DNA of 24,386 nt from an uncultured Bacteroidales bacterium (GCA_937901025.1 CALCGR010000165.1:1-24386); one strand, 5' to 3'. Counted from the stretch's first letter, positions 6,334-13,974 are shown. Made by a program: numbers and translations. The notes: generated by a model not told the origin, from the sequence alone.

Positions 6334-9074
6334 GATACGGGGTCTACTTTTTGTAAGGGTACATAAACGATGAATCCGCGGGTTTGGTAACCCATACGGG
6401 TGAAGAGGGTGATATAATCGCGGACTTGTTTCTGATAGTCCTCTTTATGCTCGGAGCCGAACTTATAATCGATGATGGTAGCCTGAGAGCCGTCAATCAT
6501 CACGCGGTCGGGTCGGAGGGTATGCCCCGTCTCGGGCAGCAGGATATCGTGTTCGCACAGCACCTCGTCATGGGGATTGAACCATCCGTAGGGTTGAGCG
6601 AAGGTCATGAACCGCTCCATCATCGATTGCAGTTCTGCTTCGTCCTCGGGACGGATACGGCCTTCGCGTTTCAGTTGCTCGAAGGCGGGTTGTCTATCCT
6701 CGGGTGCAACGATGAGGGCCAGCCAGTCGTGCATGATGATACCCAGGTCTCTTATATCGAGGAGTAGGGGAGTAGAGGAGTAGGGGGGTAGGGTGTTTGG
6801 GGGTAGGGTGTTTGTGGGTAGGGTGCGGGTTTTGAGGGTGAGGCGGCCGTGGAGGGGAACGGAGGTATAGGTATAGGACCGCTGCGCGGTGTCGGGAGTA
6901 GAGGAGTAGGGGTGTAGAGGGGTAGGGTTGCCTTCGGCTGTCAGGCTGCCTACGGTCAGGCCGTCGGGATAGAGGGTGGAGAGGGCTTGACCGATGGTGG
7001 TGGCTTTCTTCTTGGTCTCGAGATGGAAGTCTTGTCCGAAGGCATAGAGTTCGCGTCTGGGACGCGTGAAGGCGACGTAGGTGAGGTTGGTGTTATCCAT
7101 ATAGAGGTTCATCAGTTCCTCGGCGTAAGCATCTACGAAGTCGGTGTCGAGCAGTTTTTGGGTAAACTGTACGGGAATGAGATTGAGTTCGTGGGTGAGT
7201 TCGGATTGCGGGTTGATGATCTTGGTAGTGTCGCACCACAGCAGTTTGGATGAGTCAATCTTACTCGGTCCTATGCTCCAGTTGAGGAAGGGGAGGATGA
7301 CCACGTCCCATTCGAGGCCTTTGGCTTTGTGGATGGTCATGACCTGGATGGCGTCCGTCTCGGGACAGGGAATTTGGAGCGTTGTCTCTTTGCGTTGCCA
7401 GTACTCGAGGAACGCGGCTATATGGGCAGGATGGGATTCGATGAACTGGTAGACCACATCCTGGAAGGTGGTGAGGTAGGGGATAGCGTTAGGTAGGTGA
7501 GCGAGACGATAGGTGTCGATGACGGATTGGATGAGGTCGTAGAGCGGTAGGTTCGTAAGGTCGGCGATGTCGACGGCTTCCCGTCCCGCTTGTTGCAGGG
7601 CGAGTTGGAGACGTGCGCGGGTGATGGTATCCTGTGGGTTGAGTTGGAGGATAAGCGAGCAGATGATGATGGTTATCGCGGGGTGGCGGGCGAGTAGCAG
7701 TCCCTCGGCCGTTTGGATAGGATAGCCGTGCTCGATGAGGTATTGTGACAGGGCTTGTACATCCTTCCCGAAACGCGCGAGGATGGCTATTTGGCGGTAC
7801 GGTATACCGCGTTGGAGGATACTGTCGAGCAGTGCGGGCAGTCGGTCGAGGGCGATAGCCTCGGCTTCCTTCGATGTCTCGGCGGGAAGGAAGGTGAAGT
7901 TCACGTAGCCGTGGGCTTTGGATTTGGGTTCTTGGTGAGCGTTAGCGTAACTAAATTTCAGGAGTTCGGCGCGCTCGGGTTGAGCGTGTTTGCCCATGGC
8001 TTTGGTGTAGTGTTCGGCCACGTAAGGGATATAGCGGGCAAAGAGGGAGTTGTTGGTCTCGACGATCTCGGCGGCGCTGCGGTAGTTATAGGGCATGGGT
8101 TCGAGGCGATGGTCGGGAAAGTCGCGTTGGACTTCGAACGCCAGTTGTTGCCAGTCGCTATTGCGGAAGCGGTAGATACTCTGCTTCACGTCGCCTACGA
8201 CCATGTTATCGTGTCCGGTGGCGTTACTCTCCTCGATGAGCGGACGGAAGTTGAGCCATTGGGCTTTGGAGGTATCCTGGAACTCGTCAATCATGAAATG
8301 GTGGTAGCGGGTACCGATCTTCTCGTAGATGAACGGGGTAGAGGAGGCTTGCGTCACGCGCAGCAGCAGTTGGTTGATGTCGCTGATGGGGAGTCGTTTT
8401 TGTTCTTTATTGGTGAGGGCTATCTGTCGGGCGATGGCTACGACGGTGCCCAGTTCGTTGAAGTGTTTGCGGATCTCGATGGCGGTCTTGTCCTTAGCCT
8501 CCACGGCTTGGGTGAGTTTGGACTTGAACGCGTGCATAAACGTCGGGTCGGCGAGTTGGGACGAGATAGAGGGCAGGAGTCGTTGCACTTCTTCCTTCAT
8601 GAGGTCCTTGGCAAAGGCTTTGATATCCTCTTTAGGGTTCCAGGCTTTGCCGTCGCGTATGTTATCGATGGTGTATTCGCGTATCCAGTCGTTGAAGATA
8701 AGGTCGTCCACGGCTTGGGACACCACCTCCTCATCGTCGAGTGAGAGGTTAAAGAGGGCGGGTAGTCCGAGTTCGTGAGCAAACTGTCGTACGACCATCT
8801 GGAAGAATCCGTCGATGGTGGAGACGGCGAAGTGGGTATAGTCTTGCAGGATACGGATGAGGGCTTGCCGTTCGGGGCTAGGGTCGGGGGCTTCGTTGAG
8901 CAGAGCCAGGATACGCTGTTTCATCTCGGCGGTAGCCTTCTTGGTAAACGTCACGGCGAGGATATGGTTATGTGCTCGCTCATCCTCGGGATGGGCAAGT
9001 AAGAGGCGGATATACTCGTGGGTTAGTGTAAACGTTTTCCCCGAACCGGCACCGGCTTGATAGATGGATAGCAT
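6330..9074 (-). CDS. UvrD/RecB-like helicase with C-terminal PD-(D/E)xK nuclease (AddA-like)
   Basis: This is a 914-residue ATP-dependent helicase-nuclease, expected to act in double-strand-break end processing. Walker A (GAGSGKT) is at 8-14 and the Walker B stretch DEFQDTS at about 262. VGDVKQSIYRFR (motif III/IV) and NYRSAAEIV follow. Motif V/VI has MTIHKAKGLEWDVVILPF. The nuclease core reads RPDRVMID (D856), then IIDYKFG (D869, K871). The region between helicase and nuclease, about residues 705-773, is almost entirely short repeats (families A and B: SLTAEGNP, PYSSTP, TAQRSY, TLPTNTLPPNTLPP). The start lies 2 bases after the preceding stop and the end overlaps rimM by 4 bases. A partner AddB-like gene is not in the window. 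The protein seems somewhat short for the family. Confidence 0.9.
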   Translation of the reverse strand: MLSIYQAGAGSGKTFTLTHEYIRLLLAHPEDERAHNHILAVTFTKKATAEMKQRILALLNEAPDPSPERQALIRILQDYTHFAVSTIDGFFQMVVRQFAHELGLPALFNLSLDDEEVVSQAVDDLIFNDWIREYTIDNIRDGKAWNPKEDIKAFAKDLMKEEVQRLLPSISSQLADPTFMHAFKSKLTQAVEAKDKTAIEIRKHFNELGTVVAIARQIALTNKEQKRLPISDINQLLLRVTQASSTPFIYEKIGTRYHHFMIDEFQDTSKAQWLNFRPLIEESNATGHDNMVVGDVKQSIYRFRNSDWQQLAFEVQRDFPDHRLEPMPYNYRSAAEIVETNNSLFARYIPYVAEHYTKAMGKHAQPERAELLKFSYANAHQEPKSKAHGYVNFTFLPAETSKEAEAIALDRLPALLDSILQRGIPYRQIAILARFGKDVQALSQYLIEHGYPIQTAEGLLLARHPAITIIICSLILQLNPQDTITRARLQLALQQAGREAVDIADLTNLPLYDLIQSVIDTYRLAHLPNAIPYLTTFQDVVYQFIESHPAHIAAFLEYWQRKETTLQIPCPETDAIQVMTIHKAKGLEWDVVILPFLNWSIGPSKIDSSKLLWCDTTKIINPQSELTHELNLIPVQFTQKLLDTDFVDAYAEELMNLYMDNTNLTYVAFTRPRRELYAFGQDFHLETKKKATTIGQALSTLYPDGLTVGSLTAEGNPTPLHPYSSTPDTAQRSYTYTSVPLHGRLTLKTRTLPTNTLPPNTLPPYSSTPLLLDIRDLGIIMHDWLALIVAPEDRQPAFEQLKREGRIRPEDEAELQSMMERFMTFAQPYGWFNPHDEVLCEHDILLPETGHTLRPDRVMIDGSQATIIDYKFGSEHKEDYQKQVRDYITLFTRMGYQTRGFIVYVPLQKVDPVS
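6759..6831. repeat. Family A repeat array in helicase-nuclease gene
   Basis: GGAGTAGGGG and GGTAGGGTGTTTGGG units follow one another. On the gene strand they give TLPTNTLPPNTLPPYSSTPLLL. This is the longest family A run in the window and lies in the linker before the nuclease domain. Confidence 0.8.
6871..6961. repeat. Mixed family A and family B repeats in helicase-nuclease gene
   Basis: A family B unit (TATAGGACCGCTGCGCG, 6872-6888) is followed by a family A run (6895-6928) and then a diverged family B unit (CCTTCGGCTGTCAGG, 6929-6943). The families are interleaved, as if one had been placed into or beside the other. Confidence 0.75.
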
Positions 9075-9076
9075 GA

Positions 9077-9562
9077 TTAGTTTGTGACGAGGATACTCCC
9101 GCTGCGGCGGGTGGTGGTATACCGTTGGAGGTTATAATGGGAGATACCTTTGTCGGGGGAGCCTACGCCGGTACCGATGTTATATTGTTCTCCGCATTCG
9201 GGGCAGGTGGCGAAGCACCCGTCTACGTGGATGCGTACGGGTTTAGCGTGCTGTTCGTAGCAGTGGGGACAGGCCAGGTCGAAGGACGCATAGGGGTTAG
9301 TCGTGTTGTTGGTGACGACGGTCACGATACCCCCGTAGCCGTAGGCTCCGGTACCCTCTTGGCGGTAGATCGTTTGGCCGTGGTAGTGGAGGCCTTGCTC
9401 GTCCGCAGTGACGAAGTCGCCCCAGGTGTTCGAGAAAAAATGAACGAGGATACCCTCATCTTTGATGACGATATTCACCGGTCGCTGCGGGAGACGTATC
9501 TGCGGCTCTTGATGACAGGCGGTGAGTAGGGCGACCAACACAATGAAACCGATTTTTTTCAT
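9077..9562 (-). CDS. Cysteine-rich lipoprotein with two CxxC-type knuckles (Rieske- or zinc-ribbon-like)
   Basis: This 161-residue protein has a lipoprotein signal ending in LTAC, so C16 would be lipidated. The C-terminal half has C98-x2-C101 and then C120-x2-C123, with C116 nearby, followed by YNIGTGVGSPDKG. Spacing and the G-rich tail recall the Rieske fold, but the His ligands of a true Rieske centre are absent and Cys takes their place. A zinc site or a different iron-sulfur ligand set is therefore more likely. The start at 9562 shares one base with the FKBP stop (TAATG). The longer open frame starting at 9817 only overlaps the FKBP gene and is not used. The function is unknown. Confidence 0.82.
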   Translation of the reverse strand: MKKIGFIVLVALLTACHQEPQIRLPQRPVNIVIKDEGILVHFFSNTWGDFVTADEQGLHYHGQTIYRQEGTGAYGYGGIVTVVTNNTTNPYASFDLACPHCYEQHAKPVRIHVDGCFATCPECGEQYNIGTGVGSPDKGISHYNLQRYTTTRRSGSILVTN

Positions 9563-10035
9563 TAGTACACTTGGGATAGGGTAACGATAAAATGGAGGGT
9601 AGAGTAGGCGGGGATGAAGGAGGTGGTACCCTCGGTACCTTGGGCTTCTTCGCCGTAGCCTAGTTCGTAAGGGATATACATCTCGATGGTGCCGTGGGCG
9701 TGGATTTTCTTTATACCCTCTTGGAAGCCGGGGATGAGTTCGGATACTTGGATTCCGCCGAGGGGAGCACTTTGGAACCGGTAGCCGTTGATGAGGTAAC
9801 CGAGGCAGGGGGAGCAAGTGACGTAACTCTGGCTATTGGGTACCGCCTCGGACGGGAAGTCGTCTTGGAGGACACGATAGACGAGTCCGGTAGCGGTGGT
9901 TACAAAACCAGGTTGCGTTTTGACTTGTTCGAGCACCATTTGGTTACGGGCTTTCCAGTCGAACCATTCATCTTTCTTGCAGCCCGTGAGTAGGGCGAGC
10001 GAGAGGAGGAGAAAAGGAATTATTTGCTTAGCCAT
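9562..10035 (-). CDS. FKBP-type peptidyl-prolyl cis-trans isomerase lipoprotein
   Basis: This is a 157-residue envelope protein of the FKBP family, catalysing proline isomerisation in folding of exported proteins. The signal peptide ends in LLTGC, with C19 as the lipidated residue. The FKBP core shows IPGFQEGIKKI at 101-111, MYIPYELGYGEEAQG at 119-133 and IPAYSTLHFIVTL at 141-153. The usual DGxxFDSS segment is altered to NGYRFQSA, and two extra Cys (C74, C77) lie just ahead of it. The gene overlaps the envC-like gene upstream by 16 bases and the next lipoprotein by one base. Isomerase activity is likely but not certain given the altered binding loop. Confidence 0.9.
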   Translation of the reverse strand: MAKQIIPFLLLSLALLTGCKKDEWFDWKARNQMVLEQVKTQPGFVTTATGLVYRVLQDDFPSEAVPNSQSYVTCSPCLGYLINGYRFQSAPLGGIQVSELIPGFQEGIKKIHAHGTIEMYIPYELGYGEEAQGTEGTTSFIPAYSTLHFIVTLSQVY

Positions 10036-11189
10036 AAGGATGGATTTAAAATGTTTCGGTCTTTATATATTTGGAAATAGAGTTCGGTCTTGTTATCCTC
10101 ATCGGGATTGGTGTATATCGTGCCGATGGGTTGTTTAGCGGTCACCTTGTCCCCCTGCTTGACGCTGAGTTTGCTAAGGCCGGAATAGACGGTGCGGTAG
10201 TTACCGTGCTGGATGATGACGGCGTAGGTGTCGTTCATCACGAAGCACGAGCTCACTTCCCCGTCGAACACTGCCCGGGCGGAAGCCCCTTTGGTGGTTT
10301 GGAGGTAGATGCCTTTGTTTTCGATGATTACTTCCTTATAGACAGGGTGGGGGTGTTTGCCGAAGGCCCCGGATATATGTCCTTGCGCCACGGGCCAGGG
10401 CAGTCGTCCCTCGTTAGCCTCAAACCCGCCGGCGAGCAGTTGTTGCTCTTGTGTGAGGGAGGGCGTGGAGAGGGTCTGCTGTTTGATCTGTTTCTCAATC
10501 TTAGCATTGAGTTCGGCAATCTGTTTCTGCTGTTTCTGGAGTTTGGATTTGAGGTCCTTCTCCTGTTTTTTGAGATCGGTGAGCATCTGCTGTTGCTTAC
10601 GCTCATTGCGCGAGAGTTGGTCCGCCTGCCGTTTCTGCGTAGTCAGCGAGGACTGCTTGGATTTGCGGTTGGCGGATAGTTGGGTGTTTTTGTCTTCTAT
10701 CTGCTGTTTCTTGGCAGATATCTTCTCTATCTGCTGGATACGGTACTGGGCGAACTCGCGTAGATACCGCATCCGTCGCACGAGTTGTTGGAAGTTAGCG
10801 GCGGTGATGAGGAAGATAAGGGGCGACTGGTGCATCTGCGTGTAGTGGGCTTGGCGAACGAGGTTCGCGTAGGTGTCCTGTAGGTCGGTCAGTTCGGATT
10901 GCAGTTTACTCTTGTCGGCTTGCAGGCCCTTCATCTGGTTATCGAGGGCAGATATCTCTTTGTTGAGGTTGGAGATGAGGGCTTTTTGGTTTTTGATGTT
11001 TTGGTTGAGGAGTTCGAGTTTGGTGATGGTCGCTTTCTTATTCGACTGCGTCTGCTCCAGCATCTTATTCGTGTTGGCTATCTGCTTCTCCAGGTCTTTC
11101 TGCTGCTTCTGCAAGGCACTCACACCCTGCGCTCCCGCGCACGGTATCCAGCAACACATTAATATGAAAATCAATATCTTTTTCATCAT
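10020..11189 (-). CDS. EnvC-like murein hydrolase activator (coiled coil plus degenerate M23/LytM domain)
   Basis: This 389-residue secreted protein starts with the signal MMKKILIFILMCCWIPCAGAQ. Residues of about 24-255 form a long Gln/Lys/Leu-rich coiled coil. A LytM (M23) domain runs from about 260 to the end, beginning GRLPWPVAQGHISGAFG. The zinc ligands of active M23 peptidases are largely lost: the usual GxD is GIYL and the final HxH is ELYFQIY. This fits EnvC-type activators of amidases rather than an enzyme. I chose the ATG at 11189 because it overlaps the DUF4292 stop as ATGA and is followed by the signal peptide; the open frame extends to 11264 without a signal. The DUF4292-EnvC order is common in Bacteroidales. 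Confidence 0.9.
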   Translation of the reverse strand: MMKKILIFILMCCWIPCAGAQGVSALQKQQKDLEKQIANTNKMLEQTQSNKKATITKLELLNQNIKNQKALISNLNKEISALDNQMKGLQADKSKLQSELTDLQDTYANLVRQAHYTQMHQSPLIFLITAANFQQLVRRMRYLREFAQYRIQQIEKISAKKQQIEDKNTQLSANRKSKQSSLTTQKRQADQLSRNERKQQQMLTDLKKQEKDLKSKLQKQQKQIAELNAKIEKQIKQQTLSTPSLTQEQQLLAGGFEANEGRLPWPVAQGHISGAFGKHPHPVYKEVIIENKGIYLQTTKGASARAVFDGEVSSCFVMNDTYAVIIQHGNYRTVYSGLSKLSVKQGDKVTAKQPIGTIYTNPDEDNKTELYFQIYKDRNILNPSLWLSK

Positions 11190-11749
11190 TCCATCAAGGT
11201 CTCTAATGTTTTGCTCTCGAAGCGGAGGGGCGAGAGGCGGTTCATGTTCACCGGCACGTTGCACCGTATCTGAGGGTACTCGAGTTCCAGGATGACGGTC
11301 TTGCCCAGTCCCGTATACGACCGCAGGGTCTTGGTGCGGCCGAGGGGCAGTATCTCGCCCGTGGCTATCGCTTGCAGGTCGTCAAACGTGATGGCGGGGG
11401 AGACGTAGGTACTCAGTTCGGTGTAAGAGAGCGGAACGCAGGTCATCGTCGTCTTATCGAATACGAGTACCTCGTTCGGCGTGGCCTCTACGCGGAAGAG
11501 TTCCATCCCCGGTACGAGTTGAATCGACCAGATGACGAGCGAGTCCTTCGTCGTCGAGAACGCTACGCGGGCCGTGTACTGGTCGCGGTCCATCGTCACG
11601 CTCGCCCGCGCAGCGGGCACATAGACGGTGTGGCACTCCTCGGGCTGAGGCTGCGTCTGTTCGGGGGATACGGTGGCGTACTCGTAACTCTTACAGCCGA
11701 CCATCAGCAGGATGAGACCTGCTAAACCTATGTTACTTAATTTTCCCAA
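11186..11749 (-). CDS. DUF4292 family lipoprotein
   Basis: This is a 187-residue protein with a lipoprotein signal ending in LMVGC (C19). The body has the DUF4292 pattern: a beta strand with SVTMDRDQ, then KDSLVIWSIQLVPGMELFRVEATPNEVLV, then DLQAIATGEILPLG. The family resembles LolA/LolB-like half-barrel folds, which suggests a role in lipid or lipoprotein handling at the envelope, but this is inference. The start is 17 bases inside the end of the TPR gene, and the stop overlaps the EnvC-like start by 4 bases. The three genes TPR, DUF4292 and EnvC recur together in Bacteroidales as far as I know, which supports a common envelope role. Confidence 0.88.
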   Translation of the reverse strand: MGKLSNIGLAGLILLMVGCKSYEYATVSPEQTQPQPEECHTVYVPAARASVTMDRDQYTARVAFSTTKDSLVIWSIQLVPGMELFRVEATPNEVLVFDKTTMTCVPLSYTELSTYVSPAITFDDLQAIATGEILPLGRTKTLRSYTGLGKTVILELEYPQIRCNVPVNMNRLSPLRFESKTLETLME

Positions 11750-12581
11750 GGTGTTTGCGTATTTGTATGTTCCCCGGTTGATCGCCGATGATCGTCAGGG
11801 CTTTTTGGAGATAGAACTTAGCGAGGATGTCTTGTTTTTTCAGGTGCAATATCCACCCGTACGTATCGAGGAACGACGGGTTCTCGGGTTGCATCTGTAT
11901 GGCCCGTTGACTCATCTGTTCGGCGCGGTTGAGGTCGCCCTTATGGGTAGCGAGGAAGAACGCGTAGTTATTGAGGATGAGTGCATTGTCGGGATCGTGT
12001 TCCAGGACGGATTCGTAGATAGGAATGAGGTCCTTGGGTTTGGTCTTGGGTTGACGGATGGCAATCTCGTACCTCACGAGGGCCGTATAGCGCGATGGTC
12101 CGAGGATGCGGTCGATGGCGTCCACGGCCTGTGTAGCGGTCTTGTAGTCGCCCAAGGGCATCGATACTTGCAGCAGACTGTTCCACGCATCGGGATCGTC
12201 ATCGTTGTCGCGGGTAGCTTGTTTGGCTACGCGGAAGGCCTCGTTCCAGTCCTTGGCTTCGATGAGGTAATTCAGGTGATGACGATAGAACTCCTTAGGC
12301 GAGCATGCATACGCGCGCGTAAAAAAAGAGGCGGCTTCGTCTTTTTGCTTGAGGGCATCGTAGATGATACCCAGGTACTCGAGCGTCTTGCCGTCCTCGG
12401 GGAGGATGGTGTGGCAGAGCGTAAGCAGGTAGTACGCGCGGTCATATTGACCGCGGTCCATCGCCTGCCGTGCGGCATAGAAGTCGTAGTAAAACTGTGC
12501 CAGCCTTTCCGCCTCAGTGCACGATGCACAATGCACAATGCACAATGAAATAAGCAATAATATGCTTCTCAATACTTTCAA
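11733..12581 (-). CDS. Tetratricopeptide repeat protein, TTG start
   Basis: This 282-residue exported protein is made of TPR-like helical pairs (for example YDRAYYLLTLCHTILPEDGKTLEYLG and the last repeats, NRAEQMSQRAIQMQPENPSFLDTYGWILHLKK). TPR proteins mediate protein-protein contacts, and the partners here are unknown. The only start that keeps the hydrophobic leader is the TTG at 12581 (a TTG at 12572 is the alternative). An in-frame TGA lies two codons upstream, and the first internal Met is well inside the mature part. The start codon sits in a GTTGAAAGTTGAAAG repeat (family C), and the leader segment LISLCIVHCASC is encoded by a CACAATG repeat (family E). The leader HCASC is not a canonical lipobox. 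The gene begins 7 bases after the dut stop. Confidence 0.85.
   Translation of the reverse strand: MKVLRSILLLISLCIVHCASCTEAERLAQFYYDFYAARQAMDRGQYDRAYYLLTLCHTILPEDGKTLEYLGIIYDALKQKDEAASFFTRAYACSPKEFYRHHLNYLIEAKDWNEAFRVAKQATRDNDDDPDAWNSLLQVSMPLGDYKTATQAVDAIDRILGPSRYTALVRYEIAIRQPKTKPKDLIPIYESVLEHDPDNALILNNYAFFLATHKGDLNRAEQMSQRAIQMQPENPSFLDTYGWILHLKKQDILAKFYLQKALTIIGDQPGNIQIRKHLGKIK
12520..12546. repeat. Family E repeat (gcacaatgcacaatg) encoding TPR protein leader
   Basis: Three to four tandem copies of the 8-base unit GCACAATG, the first diverged to GCACGATG, are seen on the plus strand. On the gene strand they read SLCIVHCASCT, the hydrophobic leader of the TPR protein. Confidence 0.82.
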
Positions 12582-12592
12582 CTTTCAACTAT
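12573..12592. repeat. Short family C repeat carrying the TPR gene start codon
   Basis: Two copies of a CTTTCAA unit (GTTGAAAG on the minus strand) lie between the dut stop and the TPR coding region. They hold the TTG start at 12581. Confidence 0.6.
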
Positions 12593-13023
12593 TTCGTTCC
12601 TGAGTGTCCGAAGCCTCCGGTACCGCGGGCGGTTTGTTCGAGGATATCGACTTCGAATACCTCCGGTCGTTCTACGGGTGAGATGAGCATCTGGCAGATA
12701 CGGTCGCCGGACTCAATCGTTTGGGGTTCGTTACTGAGGTTGATGATAATCGCGCACAGTTCGCCGCGGTAGTCGGCATCGATGGTGCCGGGGGTGTTGA
12801 GTACGGTCAGTCCGCGTTTGAGAGCCAGTCCGCTGCGCGGACGGATCTGCGCTTCGTATCCGCGGGGCAGTTCCATGAACAGGCCTGTAGGTACAAGACT
12901 GCGCTCCAGGGGTTGTAACGTAATCGGTTTGGGAAGAAACGCGCGCAGGTCCATGCATGCGGCTTCTTCGGACTCATACTTCGGCAGCGGATTGTCGCTG
13001 TGATTGATAAATTTAATCGTCAT
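12589..13023 (-). CDS. dut: Deoxyuridine 5'-triphosphate nucleotidohydrolase
   Basis: This 144-residue trimeric dUTPase hydrolyses dUTP to dUMP, keeping uracil out of DNA and feeding thymidylate synthesis. All five motifs are visible: EEAACMDLRA at 19-28, RPRSGLALK at 61-69, VLNTPGTIDADYRGE at 74-88, GDRICQMLI at 106-114, and the C-terminal arm RGTGGFGHSG at 133-142. Length is normal. It is followed within 8 bases by the TPR gene. No Shine-Dalgarno sequence is seen before the ATG. Confidence 0.97.
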   Translation of the reverse strand: MTIKFINHSDNPLPKYESEEAACMDLRAFLPKPITLQPLERSLVPTGLFMELPRGYEAQIRPRSGLALKRGLTVLNTPGTIDADYRGELCAIIINLSNEPQTIESGDRICQMLISPVERPEVFEVDILEQTARGTGGFGHSGTK

Positions 13024-13027
13024 AATT

Positions 13028-13055
13028 ATTAGTCGTTAGTTATTAGTCGTTAGTT
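13028..13055. repeat. Family F: two perfect 14-bp tandem units between lipid kinase and dut
   Basis: The unit ATTAGTCGTTAGTT occurs twice head to tail and fills nearly the whole 32-base gap between the stop of the lipid kinase gene and the dut start. Each unit contains GTTAGT and TTAGTC, so the array is itself partly repetitive. Confidence 0.9.
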
Positions 13056-13946
13056 TTAGAAGCGTTTTTCTACGAGGACTTTGAGTCCATCTTCTACAAT
13101 CTGTATATGGATATCTTTACTCATCTGTACGGGATCGCCATCGATATGGAACGGGCCCTCTTGTTCGCGATACAGCGTCACGTCCTTCGCTTGGGCACCG
13201 TCCATGAACAGGCTCTTATCCAGCATCTTCGTGAACAGTCCTACCGCCAGGACGGGGGCTGCGAACACGGCTTTGTTACTCATGATGCATATATCCATCT
13301 TCCCGTCTTGTACACTCGCCTTGGGGGCGATGTACGCCTCGTTGCCCCATTGGTTGGCATTGGCGAAGGTGATGAGGAAAGCGGAGGTGTTGATGTCCAG
13401 TCGGCTCTTATCGTTGGCTACGATATGGTAGTTCTCCGACTTATAGGATATCAGGTCTTCTACGATCTTCTGTATATACGTCTTAAACCCGCGTTTCCCT
13501 GCCGCGGCAAACTGTTCGGCTATCATCGCGTCGAAACCCGTGCCGCAGGTGGTGACGAACACGTGGTTATTCGCCAGGCCGTAATCCGCGTAGATAGGCT
13601 CGCAGTGATTGAGCACCTCCAAAGCGCGGTTGAGGCGCATGGGGATATTCAGGTGACGCGCAAAACCGTTCCCGCTCCCCATCGGGATGATACCCAGGGC
13701 GGTGTTCGTGTCGCGCACGCCGCGCGCTACTTCGTTCACGGTGCCGTCCCCGCCTACGGCGACAACGGCGTCAAAACCCATCTGAGCAAACTGATTGGCC
13801 AGTTCCTCGGCGTGACCCGGACGCTCGGTAAAGACGATGTTCGGCAACCATTGGTTAGGGTCCAAGGTTTGGATAATCAGTTTCGGCAGTTTCTTCTTGT
13901 TCTGCGTTCCCGCAATCGGGTTAATAATAAAGGCAATATTTTTCAT
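13056..13946 (-). CDS. Diacylglycerol kinase-family lipid kinase (YegS/BmrU/DgkB-like)
   Basis: This 296-residue cytosolic or membrane-associated kinase probably phosphorylates diacylglycerol or a related lipid. The nucleotide-binding GGDGTVNEV is at 65-73, and MGSGNGFARHL at 89-99 is the second family hallmark. The C-terminal half (FHIDGDPV) matches the sphingosine/DAG-kinase-like beta domain. I chose the ATG at 13946 because it is followed directly by KNIAFIINPIAG, the family's usual start, and because a promoter and untranslated leader lie just before it; an open frame extends 13 codons further without support. It is the first gene of the compact operon that runs to the TonB receptor. Confidence 0.92.
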   Translation of the reverse strand: MKNIAFIINPIAGTQNKKKLPKLIIQTLDPNQWLPNIVFTERPGHAEELANQFAQMGFDAVVAVGGDGTVNEVARGVRDTNTALGIIPMGSGNGFARHLNIPMRLNRALEVLNHCEPIYADYGLANNHVFVTTCGTGFDAMIAEQFAAAGKRGFKTYIQKIVEDLISYKSENYHIVANDKSRLDINTSAFLITFANANQWGNEAYIAPKASVQDGKMDICIMSNKAVFAAPVLAVGLFTKMLDKSLFMDGAQAKDVTLYREQEGPFHIDGDPVQMSKDIHIQIVEDGLKVLVEKRF

Positions 13947-13952
13947 AATCAA

Positions 13953-13973
13953 AGCCAATTTTATAAATTGGCT
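13953..13973. promoter_or_regulatory. Perfect palindrome at the predicted transcription start of the lipid kinase operon
   Basis: AGCCAATTT and AAATTGGCT are perfect 9-base arms around a 3-base centre. The palindrome sits immediately downstream of the -7 box, over the expected transcription start and 6 bases before the ATG. It could be a repressor site or a 5' hairpin that covers the translation start. Confidence 0.6.
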
Positions 13974-13974
13974 G

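Noticed and set aside
7755..8744. Long plus-strand open frame of 329 codons
   Set aside because: It is antisense to the conserved helicase domain and has no family features; it arises from base composition of the real gene.
10020..10400. Active M23 peptidase
   Set aside because: The Asp and His zinc ligands are replaced (GIYL, ELYFQIY), so an activator role is more likely.
11190..11264. Longer start for the EnvC-like protein
   Set aside because: It would bury the signal peptide inside the protein; the ATG at 11189 overlaps the previous stop as ATGA.
13028..13055. Tandem 14-mers as operator sites for dut
   Set aside because: They resemble the other short tandem families in form, and no promoter box follows them at suitable spacing.
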